This document shows positions 1 to 4,590 of a stretch of DNA of 11,513 nucleotides, one piece after another. Origin of the DNA: WYZ-LMO8 sp964586135. Lineage in GTDB: Archaea > Thermoproteota > Methanomethylicia > Nezhaarchaeales > WYZ-LMO8. Position 1 is the stretch's first letter, and every line of letters begins with the position of its first letter. The notes beneath the pieces were generated by a model. The model was not told where the DNA came from. It ran no database searches and saw only the letters and a program-made list of their open reading frames with translations. The translations under genes and the position numbers were made by a program. The DNA lies in NCBI GenBank assembly GCA_964586135.1, contig CAZPGS010000025.1, positions 1-11,513 of the forward strand, written 5' to 3'.

Positions 1-2
1 TG

Positions 3-416
3 TTCGAGAGGATAATGAGGGAGAAGGGGATCTACAGTCGCGACCTGATAATCAAAGTGGCCAAGACCGGGTCGTTGAGGGAGGTCCCGGGGGTGCCGGA
101 GGACGTGAAGAGGCTTATGGCCACGGCCCTTGACATAGACCCGGAGTGGCACGTGAAGATGCAGGCGACGTTTCAGAAGCACGTCGACAACTCGGTGGCC
201 AAGACCGTCAACTTAAGGCATGAGGCCGGCCTCGACGTGGTCAGGAAGGTCTTCATGTTGGCTTACAAGCTGAAGTGCAAGGGCGTAACGATATACAGGT
301 ACGGGAGCAAGCCTGAGCAAGTGCTGTACGTGGGCCTCGAGCCCGGGGAGGAGGCCTCTATAACCTTGAGCATGGAGTACCTAGAGCAGTGCCCTAAGGG
401 CCTCTGCTTCGTCTAG
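3..416 (+). CDS. nrdJ: Adenosylcobalamin-dependent (class II) ribonucleotide reductase, C-terminal part
   Basis: Partial gene whose 5' end lies outside the window; the frame is open from base 3 and stops at TAG 414-416. The visible stretch of about 137 residues has the conserved end of the class II catalytic domain: a HVKMQATFQKHVDNSVAKTVN block, then a DVVRKVFMLAYKLKCKGVTIYR block and a YGSK motif. The protein ends with CPKGLC plus two residues; in this family a C-terminal cysteine pair shuttles reducing power to the active site. The enzyme reduces ribonucleotides to deoxyribonucleotides in the cytoplasm, using the adenosylcobalamin radical, and needs no oxygen. The class II assignment rests on the family match and on the cobalamin adenosyltransferase gene that follows 10 bases later, probably in the same transcript. 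The N-terminal ATP-cone, the finger-loop cysteines and any intein cannot be seen here. Confidence 0.9.
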   Translation, partial: FERIMREKGIYSRDLIIKVAKTGSLREVPGVPEDVKRLMATALDIDPEWHVKMQATFQKHVDNSVAKTVNLRHEAGLDVVRKVFMLAYKLKCKGVTIYRYGSKPEQVLYVGLEPGEEASITLSMEYLEQCPKGLCFV

Positions 417-422
417 GTGGAG
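415..422 (+). promoter_or_regulatory. Ribosome binding site of the cobalamin adenosyltransferase gene
   Basis: AGGTGGAG overlaps the stop codon of the reductase gene and lies 4 bases before a GTG codon at 427. It supports the GTG start and suggests translation of the second gene follows directly from the first. Confidence 0.6.
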
Positions 423-426
423 CGCA

Positions 427-948
427 GTGGGAAGGGGCTACATTCACGTATACACAGGTAGCGGAGAGGGCAAGACCCTCACGGCATTTGGCTTGGCCCT
501 GAGGGCCGTGGGCCACGGGTACAAAGTCATAATAGTACAGTTCATGAAGGGCAGGAAGGACGTTGGGGAGTACAAAGTGAGGGCCAGGCTGCAACCTGAG
601 TACGAAATCTACCAGTTCGGCAGGGAGGACTTCGTAGACCTAGAGAACCCTCTCCCCGTCGACTACGAGCTCGCCAAGAAGGGCCTCGAGTTTGCTGAGA
701 AGGCCTTGGAGAAGAGGCCCAGGGTCCTCGTGCTCGACGAGATAAACTTAGTGGCCGCGATCGGTTTGGTGAAGGTAGAGGACGTGTTGAGGCTCTTAGA
801 GAAGGTGCCCGAAGAGACCGTCGTGGTGCTGACTGGCCGCAAGGCACCGAAGGAGTTCATCGAGGTGGCCGACTTGGTCACGGAGATGAGGGAGATAAAG
901 CACCCGTACAAGCAAGGGATCGAGGCCAGGAAAGGGATAGAGTACTGA
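427..948 (+). CDS. cobA: Cob(I)alamin adenosyltransferase, CobA/CobO/BtuR family
   Basis: Transfers the adenosyl group of ATP to cob(I)alamin (or the corrinoid precursor), giving adenosylcobalamin. The 173-residue protein has the CobA-type P-loop at residues 10-17 (TGSGEGKT, where many relatives have GKGKGKTT), a Walker B-like strand with LVLDEINL around residues 99-106, and the usual C-terminal blocks TGRKAPKEFIEVADLVTEM and HPYKQGIEARKGIEY. Length fits the family. Start is GTG 427, chosen because the P-loop strand begins at once and an AGGTGG lies just upstream. It directly follows a cobalamin-dependent ribonucleotide reductase, so its likely job is supplying that enzyme's cofactor. It lacks the trihelical fold signature of PduO/EutT-type transferases, so the CobA-type assignment is firm. 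Confidence 0.92.
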   Translation: MGRGYIHVYTGSGEGKTLTAFGLALRAVGHGYKVIIVQFMKGRKDVGEYKVRARLQPEYEIYQFGREDFVDLENPLPVDYELAKKGLEFAEKALEKRPRVLVLDEINLVAAIGLVKVEDVLRLLEKVPEETVVVLTGRKAPKEFIEVADLVTEMREIKHPYKQGIEARKGIEY

Positions 949-961
949 GCGTAAAGCATTT

Positions 962-982
962 GACGGCGCAGGCCTCGCCGTC
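962..982. repeat. Inverted repeat/hairpin between cobA and the macro-domain gene
   Basis: Perfect 7-base arms GACGGCG (962-968) and CGCCGTC (976-982) flank a 7-base loop, followed by TTTT at 987-990. It could end the nrdJ-cobA transcript as a stem-loop plus T run. It could instead be a binding site abutting the TATA box of the next gene. The symmetry is seen directly; the role is inferred. Confidence 0.5.
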
Positions 983-984
983 TC

Positions 985-992
985 GCTTTTAT
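985..992 (+). promoter_or_regulatory. Probable TATA box of the macro-domain gene
   Basis: GCTTTTAT is the only AT-rich stretch in the 87-base gap and lies about 45 bases before the GTG start. A transcript start about 26 bases downstream (near 1016) would give a leader of about 20 bases without a clear Shine-Dalgarno sequence, a common crenarchaeal arrangement. Confidence 0.5.
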
Positions 993-1035
993 CCCCTCGA
1001 CCTCTATACTAACCTCGGGTTCGGGGCGTCGAGCT

Positions 1036-1584
1036 GTGGTTGAGATATTGTATGAGGTCGACGTTTGGGGGAAGAAGCTCAAGCTGGCCAAAGGGGACAT
1101 CACCGACTTGGAGGTCGACGCGATAGTGAACGCTGCAAATGAGAGGCTGAAGTTGGGCGGAGGGGTCGCTGGGGCCATATTGAGGAAGGGAGGTCGGGAG
1201 ATCCAAGAGGAGTGCGACAGGATAGGCTACTGTCCTGTGGGAGGGGCCGTCGTAACGGGGGCCGGCAAGCTGAAGGCAAAGTACGTCATACATGCCGTGG
1301 GGCCTAGGTACGGCGAGGGCGACGAGGACAATAAGCTCAGGAGTGCTACCCTCAACAGCCTGAAGAGGGCCGAGGAGAGGAGCTTGAGGTCAATAGCGTT
1401 TCCAGCAATCTCGACGGGCATTTTCGGCTTCCCGAAGGATAGGTGCGCCGACATAATGCTCAACACGATAATGGAGTACCTGAAAGGAGACACGAGCTTG
1501 AGGGAGGTCATAATGTGCCTCTACGACGACGAGACCTACAGGATTTTTGAGGAGAAGCTCAAGGGGTTGCTGAAGCTCAGCTGA
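1036..1584 (+). CDS. Macro-domain protein (ADP-ribose binding, probable hydrolase)
   Basis: A stand-alone macro domain fills the 182-residue protein. Visible landmarks are GDIT (residues 20-23), the VNAAN strand (31-35), the glycine-rich GGGVAGAI loop (41-48), the HAVGP strand (86-90) and the phosphate-binding STGIFGFP loop (126-133). This matches the archaeal AF1521-like and MacroD-like groups, which bind ADP-ribose and in several members remove it from acidic residues or hydrolyse O-acetyl-ADP-ribose. Activity here is inferred from family only. GTG 1036 is the likely start; the first strand begins within a few residues. It probably has its own promoter near 985. Its last 8 bases overlap the end of the kinase gene on the other strand. 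No obvious ADP-ribosyltransferase partner is nearby. Confidence 0.9.
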   Translation: MVEILYEVDVWGKKLKLAKGDITDLEVDAIVNAANERLKLGGGVAGAILRKGGREIQEECDRIGYCPVGGAVVTGAGKLKAKYVIHAVGPRYGEGDEDNKLRSATLNSLKRAEERSLRSIAFPAISTGIFGFPKDRCADIMLNTIMEYLKGDTSLREVIMCLYDDETYRIFEEKLKGLLKLS

Positions 1585-2542
1585 GGCTCGAGGCCAAGTA
1601 GCCGTAGCCCCTCTCCCTCAAGAACGCCCTCACCTCGTCTAGCGTAGGCAGCCCGGCTTGGGCGCCGAGCTTAGTGCACTTTATCGCTGCGACCGCGCAG
1701 CCGAGCAAGGCGGCCTCTCTTGCTTCGAGGCCCTTCAACAAAGAGAAGACGAAGCCTGCCTCGAAGGCATCTCCGGCCCCCGTCGTGTCGACGACCTCGA
1801 CCTCGAAGGCCCTCACTCTAACGACCTTACTGCCGTCGGCGACCACGCAGCCCCTCCTGCCCAAGGTCACCACGGCTAAGTCGGCGCCTTGCTCGAGGAC
1901 CCTGTCGAGGACGTTGAGAGGGCTGAGCCCTGGGAACAGCCTCTTCGCATTGGCCTCGGAGACGAAGACGACGTCGCACCACTTGACGACGTCCTTGACC
2001 CAGCTCTCCCTAACCCCTCGGAGGACGTGCTCCGCTAAGAAGCCCAAGTCGGCACTGGTCATGACTCCATGGCGCTTGGCCTCTCTCAGTAGGAAGGAAG
2101 CGTGGTCTACGTCCAAGCAGTCCGTGTGAAAGGCCTTGCACTTAGCTACGTACTCTCGAGCTCCCTCGCGTGGCTCCACGCACGCTTGGACGCCGGGGTC
2201 GACTATGAAGGTTCTCTCGCCCACTCCATCGACGATGCACACGACCCTACTCGTCGGCCCCCTCTCATCAATGATCAACATCGACGTGTCAATTCCGGAG
2301 GACTTCAAGTGCTCGACTATCATCCGGCCATAGCAGTCCCCGCCCACGACACCTATGACGCCGCACCTCAGGCCCAGCCTCGAGCAGCCCACTAGGAAGT
2401 TGCCCACGGTGCCCCCGTAGTCGATGAAGCTGGCCCTTGAGAGGTTGCTCGCCCCCTTCTTGGGGTACTTGTCGACCTTGAAGACGAAGTCGACGCAGAG
2501 AGAGCCGAAGCCCACGACGTCCATAACTTCCATAGACGTCAC
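1577..2542 (-). CDS. PfkB-family carbohydrate or nucleoside kinase
   Basis: Phosphorylates a sugar or nucleoside with ATP in the ribokinase fold; the substrate is not decidable from sequence. Numbered from the GTG start, the 321-residue protein shows the N-terminal GFGSLCVDFV strand, the substrate-site GG-x3-N motif (43-48), the VFVSEANAKRLF stretch typical of the family (192-203), and PfkB signature 2, DTTGAGDAFEAGF (252-264), in which D258 is the expected catalytic base. Start options are GTG 2542, ATG 2533 and ATG 2524; an AT-rich box at 2577-2585 predicts transcript start near 2555, so translation would be nearly leaderless from 2542 or 2533. It is cysteine-rich for its size. Archaeal relatives include ADP-ribose-5-phosphate-related sugar kinases, inosine/guanosine kinases and KDG kinases, and I see no feature that chooses among them. 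Confidence 0.9.
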   Translation of the reverse strand: MTSMEVMDVVGFGSLCVDFVFKVDKYPKKGASNLSRASFIDYGGTVGNFLVGCSRLGLRCGVIGVVGGDCYGRMIVEHLKSSGIDTSMLIIDERGPTSRVVCIVDGVGERTFIVDPGVQACVEPREGAREYVAKCKAFHTDCLDVDHASFLLREAKRHGVMTSADLGFLAEHVLRGVRESWVKDVVKWCDVVFVSEANAKRLFPGLSPLNVLDRVLEQGADLAVVTLGRRGCVVADGSKVVRVRAFEVEVVDTTGAGDAFEAGFVFSLLKGLEAREAALLGCAVAAIKCTKLGAQAGLPTLDEVRAFLRERGYGYLASSLS

Positions 2543-2576
2543 TTAGACCCAACACCTGAGAGAGGCATCGGGCTCG

Positions 2577-2585
2577 GTTTAAATG
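2577..2585 (-). promoter_or_regulatory. Probable TATA box of the PfkB kinase gene
   Basis: On the minus strand this reads CATTTAAAC, about 37 bases before the GTG start and about 46 before the first ATG. It is the best AT-rich element in an otherwise GC-rich 200-base gap. No strong Shine-Dalgarno sequence lies between it and the start. Confidence 0.55.
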
Positions 2586-2614
2586 CCTCGTCGTTAGCCG
2601 CTATCCTCGACGTG

Positions 2615-2668
2615 ACAGCCACGCGAGCGACTTCATCGGGCTCCCGTCAGCGGGTCACCACTCATCAA
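2615..2668 (-). ncRNA. Candidate C/D-box guide RNA (weak)
   Basis: On the minus strand, a C-like box TTGATGA (2668-2662) is followed by an 11-base spacer, a perfect D' box CTGA (2650-2647), 8 bases, a C'-like CGATGAA (2638-2632), 13 bases, and CTGT (2618-2615) where the D box CTGA is expected. Order and spacing resemble archaeal C/D guide RNAs, which direct 2'-O-methylation of rRNA or tRNA. Against it: the terminal D box has a wrong last base, C' is degenerate, and the flanks do not form a clean closing stem. It lies in the 200-base gap between two minus-strand genes. I matched no guide to a target. Confidence 0.25.
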
Positions 2669-2742
2669 TGAGGCCGAGGCAATTCGCCGCCGATACTACT
2701 CAACGCTGTTTAGGGGCCAACCCATCTCCGCTTGAACGGCCC

Positions 2743-3276
2743 TCAGTAGAGCACGAACTCTATCCTCTCGTAGCCGCCGACGACCTCTCCCCTCCTAGCA
2801 GTCACGTACAGCGTGTTCCTGCCCACGACTTGGGCCTCGGTCGATATCTGAAAGCCCACTACCTCGCTCCTCCTCGGGAACTGCCACAGTATTTCGAAGT
2901 CGTACTCAGCCCTCTCACGCTCGCTCGTGTTCTCGAAGACGTTGAGCCCTCTCCTTAACGGGCCCCTGAAGGTTATGGCCCAAGCTATGTAGGTCGAGTC
3001 CATGAAGCCTCTGTGGCCTATGTAGGCTGTGACAACCTTGGGATAAACCCTTAGACCGTTGACCTTGACCTCTTCCTGGTCCAAGAAGCTCTGCATGTTG
3101 GCGCATAGCCTCCTAAGCTCCCCTTTGCACTTCTTGGGCTTGTCGAGGAGCTTGGCGTAGTAGCCCCTTGGGTCGTAGTAGTCATAAACGAGGAACTGGT
3201 GGAACTCGCCAGACCTCGAGACGCTGAAGAAGCACGAAGCCGAAGTCGGGACTACTTCCTCGCTCAAGCCCATCAC
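2743..3276 (-). CDS. Protein of unknown function, 177 residues
   Basis: I do not recognise a family. The protein is soluble-looking: no signal peptide, no membrane segment, no nucleotide-binding motif. It begins with a stretch rich in aromatic residues (a VYDYYDPRGYYAKLL segment near residues 30-44), has a lysine- and cysteine-containing helix region (KKCKGELRRLC), then alternating hydrophobic stretches suggesting beta strands (VKVNGLRVYPKVVTAYIG; YIAWAITF; YDFEILWQF; NTLYVTARR; YERIEFVLY). Codon use matches neighbouring genes, supporting a real gene. Start is GTG 3276 or the adjacent ATG 3273. A TATA-like box at 3317-3328 lies about 45 bases upstream and predicts a short leader. It is probably a single-gene transcript; the kinase downstream has its own promoter. 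The sequence does not suggest a role. Confidence 0.75.
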   Translation of the reverse strand: MMGLSEEVVPTSASCFFSVSRSGEFHQFLVYDYYDPRGYYAKLLDKPKKCKGELRRLCANMQSFLDQEEVKVNGLRVYPKVVTAYIGHRGFMDSTYIAWAITFRGPLRRGLNVFENTSERERAEYDFEILWQFPRRSEVVGFQISTEAQVVGRNTLYVTARRGEVVGGYERIEFVLY

Positions 3277-3316
3277 CGTGCGAGCTATCTTGATGTCTTG
3301 TCATGCTCTTGCACCA

Positions 3317-3328
3317 AGCTTATAAGCT
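3317..3328 (-). promoter_or_regulatory. Probable TATA box of the unknown-protein gene, a perfect palindrome
   Basis: AGCTTATAAGCT is a perfect 12-base palindrome about 45 bases upstream of the GTG/ATG start. The position fits an archaeal TATA box with transcript start near 3296. The symmetry may also be a binding site. Confidence 0.55.
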
Positions 3329-3375
3329 CTGCGTAGAGTCGCAAGGGCCCAAATAGCAAGCCTGCCTAGCTATGG

Positions 3376-3380
3376 AAAAA
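3376..3380 (-). terminator. T-run after the tRNA
   Basis: On the minus strand TTTTT follows immediately after the encoded CCA of tRNA-Gln. Short T-runs are the usual archaeal termination signal, and no hairpin precedes it other than the tRNA itself. Confidence 0.5.
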
Positions 3381-3456
3381 TGGTAGCCCGGGGGAGATTC
3401 GAACTCCCGTCGACGGGGCCAGAGCCCGCCATGCTTGGCCGCTACACCACCGGGCT
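3381..3456 (-). tRNA. tRNA-Gln (anticodon CTG), CCA encoded, no intron
   Basis: The minus strand folds as a full cloverleaf: acceptor AGCCCGG/CCGGGCT (7 pairs), D arm GTGT/GCAT with a 9-base loop containing GG, anticodon stem GCGGG/CCCGT with loop CTCTGGC (anticodon CTG, reading CAG), a 4-base variable loop, and T arm GGGAG-TTCGAAT-CTCCC. Discriminator base is A and CCA is encoded; the length is 73 bases plus CCA. The first pair is A-U, as I recall for archaeal tRNA-Gln. In archaea this tRNA is normally charged first with glutamate and then amidated by GatDE. No canonical-position intron is present. Confidence 0.96.
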
Positions 3457-3483
3457 CTGAGTATAGAGAGCTCCGCCGAGGAG

Positions 3484-3496
3484 GCTTAAACTTTAA
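3484..3496 (-). promoter_or_regulatory. Probable tRNA promoter
   Basis: On the minus strand this reads TTAAAGTTTAAGC, about 28-40 bases upstream of the mature tRNA 5' end. This is where a TATA element should be for a start a few bases before the tRNA. Confidence 0.5.
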
Positions 3497-3677
3497 CTAT
3501 CGCATTAAGCCGTAGCGAACTGAAGCTCTCTTGCCCTGCCCCCAATTAGCTGAGGGATGTCATCGCTTCCTCCCGTAGCGCGACGTCCTCGGTTCTGCTA
3601 TCGCAACCCGATACGACAGGAGCGAGCGCGAAGCCGTCGCTCCAACCTTAAGGATTTGTTTTCCTCGGCCCTTCTCT

Positions 3678-3693
3678 TTGGCGCACGCGCCAA
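3678..3693. promoter_or_regulatory. Inverted repeat, possible operator of the winged-helix gene
   Basis: TTGGCGC-AC-GCGCCAA has perfect 7-base arms around 2 central bases and abuts the AT-rich promoter box that begins at 3694. A factor bound here would cover the BRE position and hinder TFB binding, so autoregulation by the downstream winged-helix protein is a reasonable guess. The repeat is seen; the role is inferred. Confidence 0.45.
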
Positions 3694-3705
3694 GAAAAGT
3701 TTTAG
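3694..3705 (+). promoter_or_regulatory. Probable TATA box of the winged-helix gene
   Basis: GAAAAGTTTTAG resembles a crenarchaeal BRE/TATA element. A start near 3727 would give a leader of about 35 bases before the TTG start at 3762. Confidence 0.55.
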
Positions 3706-3761
3706 TGAGAAGGCATCACTCTTGAATCACAGAACTTCTAAGAACACTCAAGGGACCCTCC

Positions 3762-4367
3762 TTGCTTGAGGAGCTGAACGTTGACGATATCGCGTTGTTG
3801 AGCACAATGAGCAAGTGGAGCAGAGTTAACACGAGGGACTTGATGTCAGTCGTCGGCCTCAAGAGGACTAAATTTTACAACTGCATAAACAAGCTCCTGA
3901 GGCTCGGCCTCGTGGACAGGGTCATGGCGGGTGAGTATCGGTTAACCGATCGTGGCAGGTCGTTGGCCGAAAAGCTTGTGGACCTTCGCGAAGTGCCGAG
4001 GATACTCGACGGCGACGGGGAGCTGCTGAAACTTAAGCTAAGCGGCTCTGAGGTCGAGGTACGCAACCTCCTTGGCCTGAAAAGGGTCGTCAGCGAGGTC
4101 GAGAGCGAGCACCTATATCAACTGGTTAGGGCTGGCGCTATCTCCCGGTGGCTCTACGTCATAGGCGACAGATACCTCTCGCGCGAAGTCGGCAAGCTCA
4201 GGGCTACGATCAGTAGAAATGACGTTAAGGAAAAGCTGAGGGGATTGGTGGAGGAGAGGGCGAGCTTCTTAGAGAAGCTGGTGGCCTTGGCCGCCTCAAC
4301 GCGAAAGAAGAGGGCTGAGAAGCGAGGGGCGCCTAACCATCGCCAAGAGCCTCGCCAAAATGGTTGA
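3762..4367 (+). CDS. Winged helix-turn-helix DNA-binding protein
   Basis: The first 75 residues look like a winged helix-turn-helix domain of MarR/ArsR-like type: helix 1 near 8-19, helix 2 near 23-32 (NTRDLMSVVGL), recognition helix near 34-49 (KRTKFYNCINKLLRLGL), and a wing with EYRLTDRGRSLAEKL (58-72). Residues 80-150 form a region I do not recognise, with no visible ligand motif. Residues 155-180 look like a charged helix that could dimerise, and the last 20 residues are strongly basic and probably disordered. TTG 3762 is taken as start because helix 1 begins before the first internal ATG (3807); AAGGGA at 3750-3755 is a modest ribosome site. An inverted repeat directly before its TATA box suggests autoregulation. 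The regulated genes are unknown; tldD downstream has its own promoter. Confidence 0.78.
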   Translation: MLEELNVDDIALLSTMSKWSRVNTRDLMSVVGLKRTKFYNCINKLLRLGLVDRVMAGEYRLTDRGRSLAEKLVDLREVPRILDGDGELLKLKLSGSEVEVRNLLGLKRVVSEVESEHLYQLVRAGAISRWLYVIGDRYLSREVGKLRATISRNDVKEKLRGLVEERASFLEKLVALAASTRKKRAEKRGAPNHRQEPRQNG

Positions 4368-4466
4368 GCACTTTTCATACGTTCTTGACGTGACCCCCAA
4401 TACGAGGAGCTCGAAGTAACGTTCTCGAATTCATTCGAAGTTCTCAGAAGTAATCATCTCGAGAAA

Positions 4467-4476
4467 CCTTGCAAGG
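4467..4476. repeat. Short palindrome upstream of the tldD promoter
   Basis: CCTTGCAAGG is a perfect 10-base palindrome ending 17 bases before the tldD TATA box. It could be a regulator site, but short palindromes occur by chance. The rest of the gap (4368-4493) shows only scattered GTTCTC/GTTCTT hexamers. Confidence 0.25.
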
Positions 4477-4493
4477 CCCGAACCCATAGACGC

Positions 4494-4503
4494 TTTATAA
4501 AAG
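4494..4503 (+). promoter_or_regulatory. Probable TATA box of the tldD operon
   Basis: TTTATAAAAG is a strong archaeal TATA match. Transcription should start near 4525, giving a leader of about 60 bases before the tldD ATG, longer than for the other promoters in this window. Confidence 0.65.
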
Positions 4504-4557
4504 TTTCAGCGAAAATCTTAGCTCGAGGCTTATTGAAGTGGTTAGAGGGACTACGTT

Positions 4558-4590
4558 ATGAGCATCGCGCAAGTGGAGGTATTCGTATGA
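4558..4590 (+). CDS. Possible 10-residue leader peptide translationally coupled to tldD
   Basis: ATG 4558 opens a 10-codon frame (MSIAQVEVFV) ending in TGA 4588-4590, which overlaps the tldD ATG 4587-4589 as ATGA. GAGGGA at 4545-4550 is a plausible ribosome site 7 bases before it, and the tldD ribosome site lies inside this ORF. The layout is what a leader peptide coupled to the downstream gene would look like. It is short enough to arise by chance, and nothing in the peptide names a function. Confidence 0.3.
   Translation: MSIAQVEVFV
4575..4580 (+). promoter_or_regulatory. Ribosome binding site that fixes the tldD start
   Basis: GGAGGT lies 6 bases before ATG 4587, an ideal Shine-Dalgarno sequence and spacing. 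It favours 4587 over the in-frame TTG at 4533, which would lie almost at the predicted transcript start and adds 18 residues unlike the family. Confidence 0.75.

Larger units (their letters stand above)
3457..3761. other. Gene-free stretch between tRNA-Gln and the winged-helix gene
   Basis: About 305 bases with no convincing gene. It holds the divergent promoters of tRNA-Gln (near 3490, -) and of the regulator (near 3700, +). It also has a possible stem-loop with 7-base arms GGAGCGA (3619-3625) and TCGCTCC (3637-3643) around an 11-base loop, and an inverted repeat at 3678-3693. An ORF of 70 codons at 3557-3769 crosses it but contains both inverted repeats and the TATA box, so I do not call it a gene. 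Confidence 0.6.

Noticed and set aside
663..1178. 171-codon minus-strand ORF across cobA and the macro gene
   Set aside because: It is antisense to two confident genes, spans the gap between them, and is serine/threonine-rich as expected for a shadow of purine-rich coding strands.
962..3693. A shared operator linking the dyads at 962-982 and 3678-3693
   Set aside because: Both have GGCG...CGCC arms directly before a TATA-like box, but the spacing between the GGCG and CGCC cores differs (7 versus 4 bases) and the outer bases do not match, so one regulator binding both is not supported.
3557..3769. 70-codon plus-strand ORF before the winged-helix gene
   Set aside because: It contains the stem-loop at 3619-3643, the inverted repeat and the TATA box of the regulator. 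It has no ribosome site, an arginine/serine-rich low-information composition, and no similarity to any family I know.
4533..4586. Extended tldD start at TTG 4533
   Set aside because: It lies within about 10 bases of the predicted transcript start and has no ribosome site, whereas ATG 4587 has GGAGGT 6 bases upstream and gives the normal family N-terminus.
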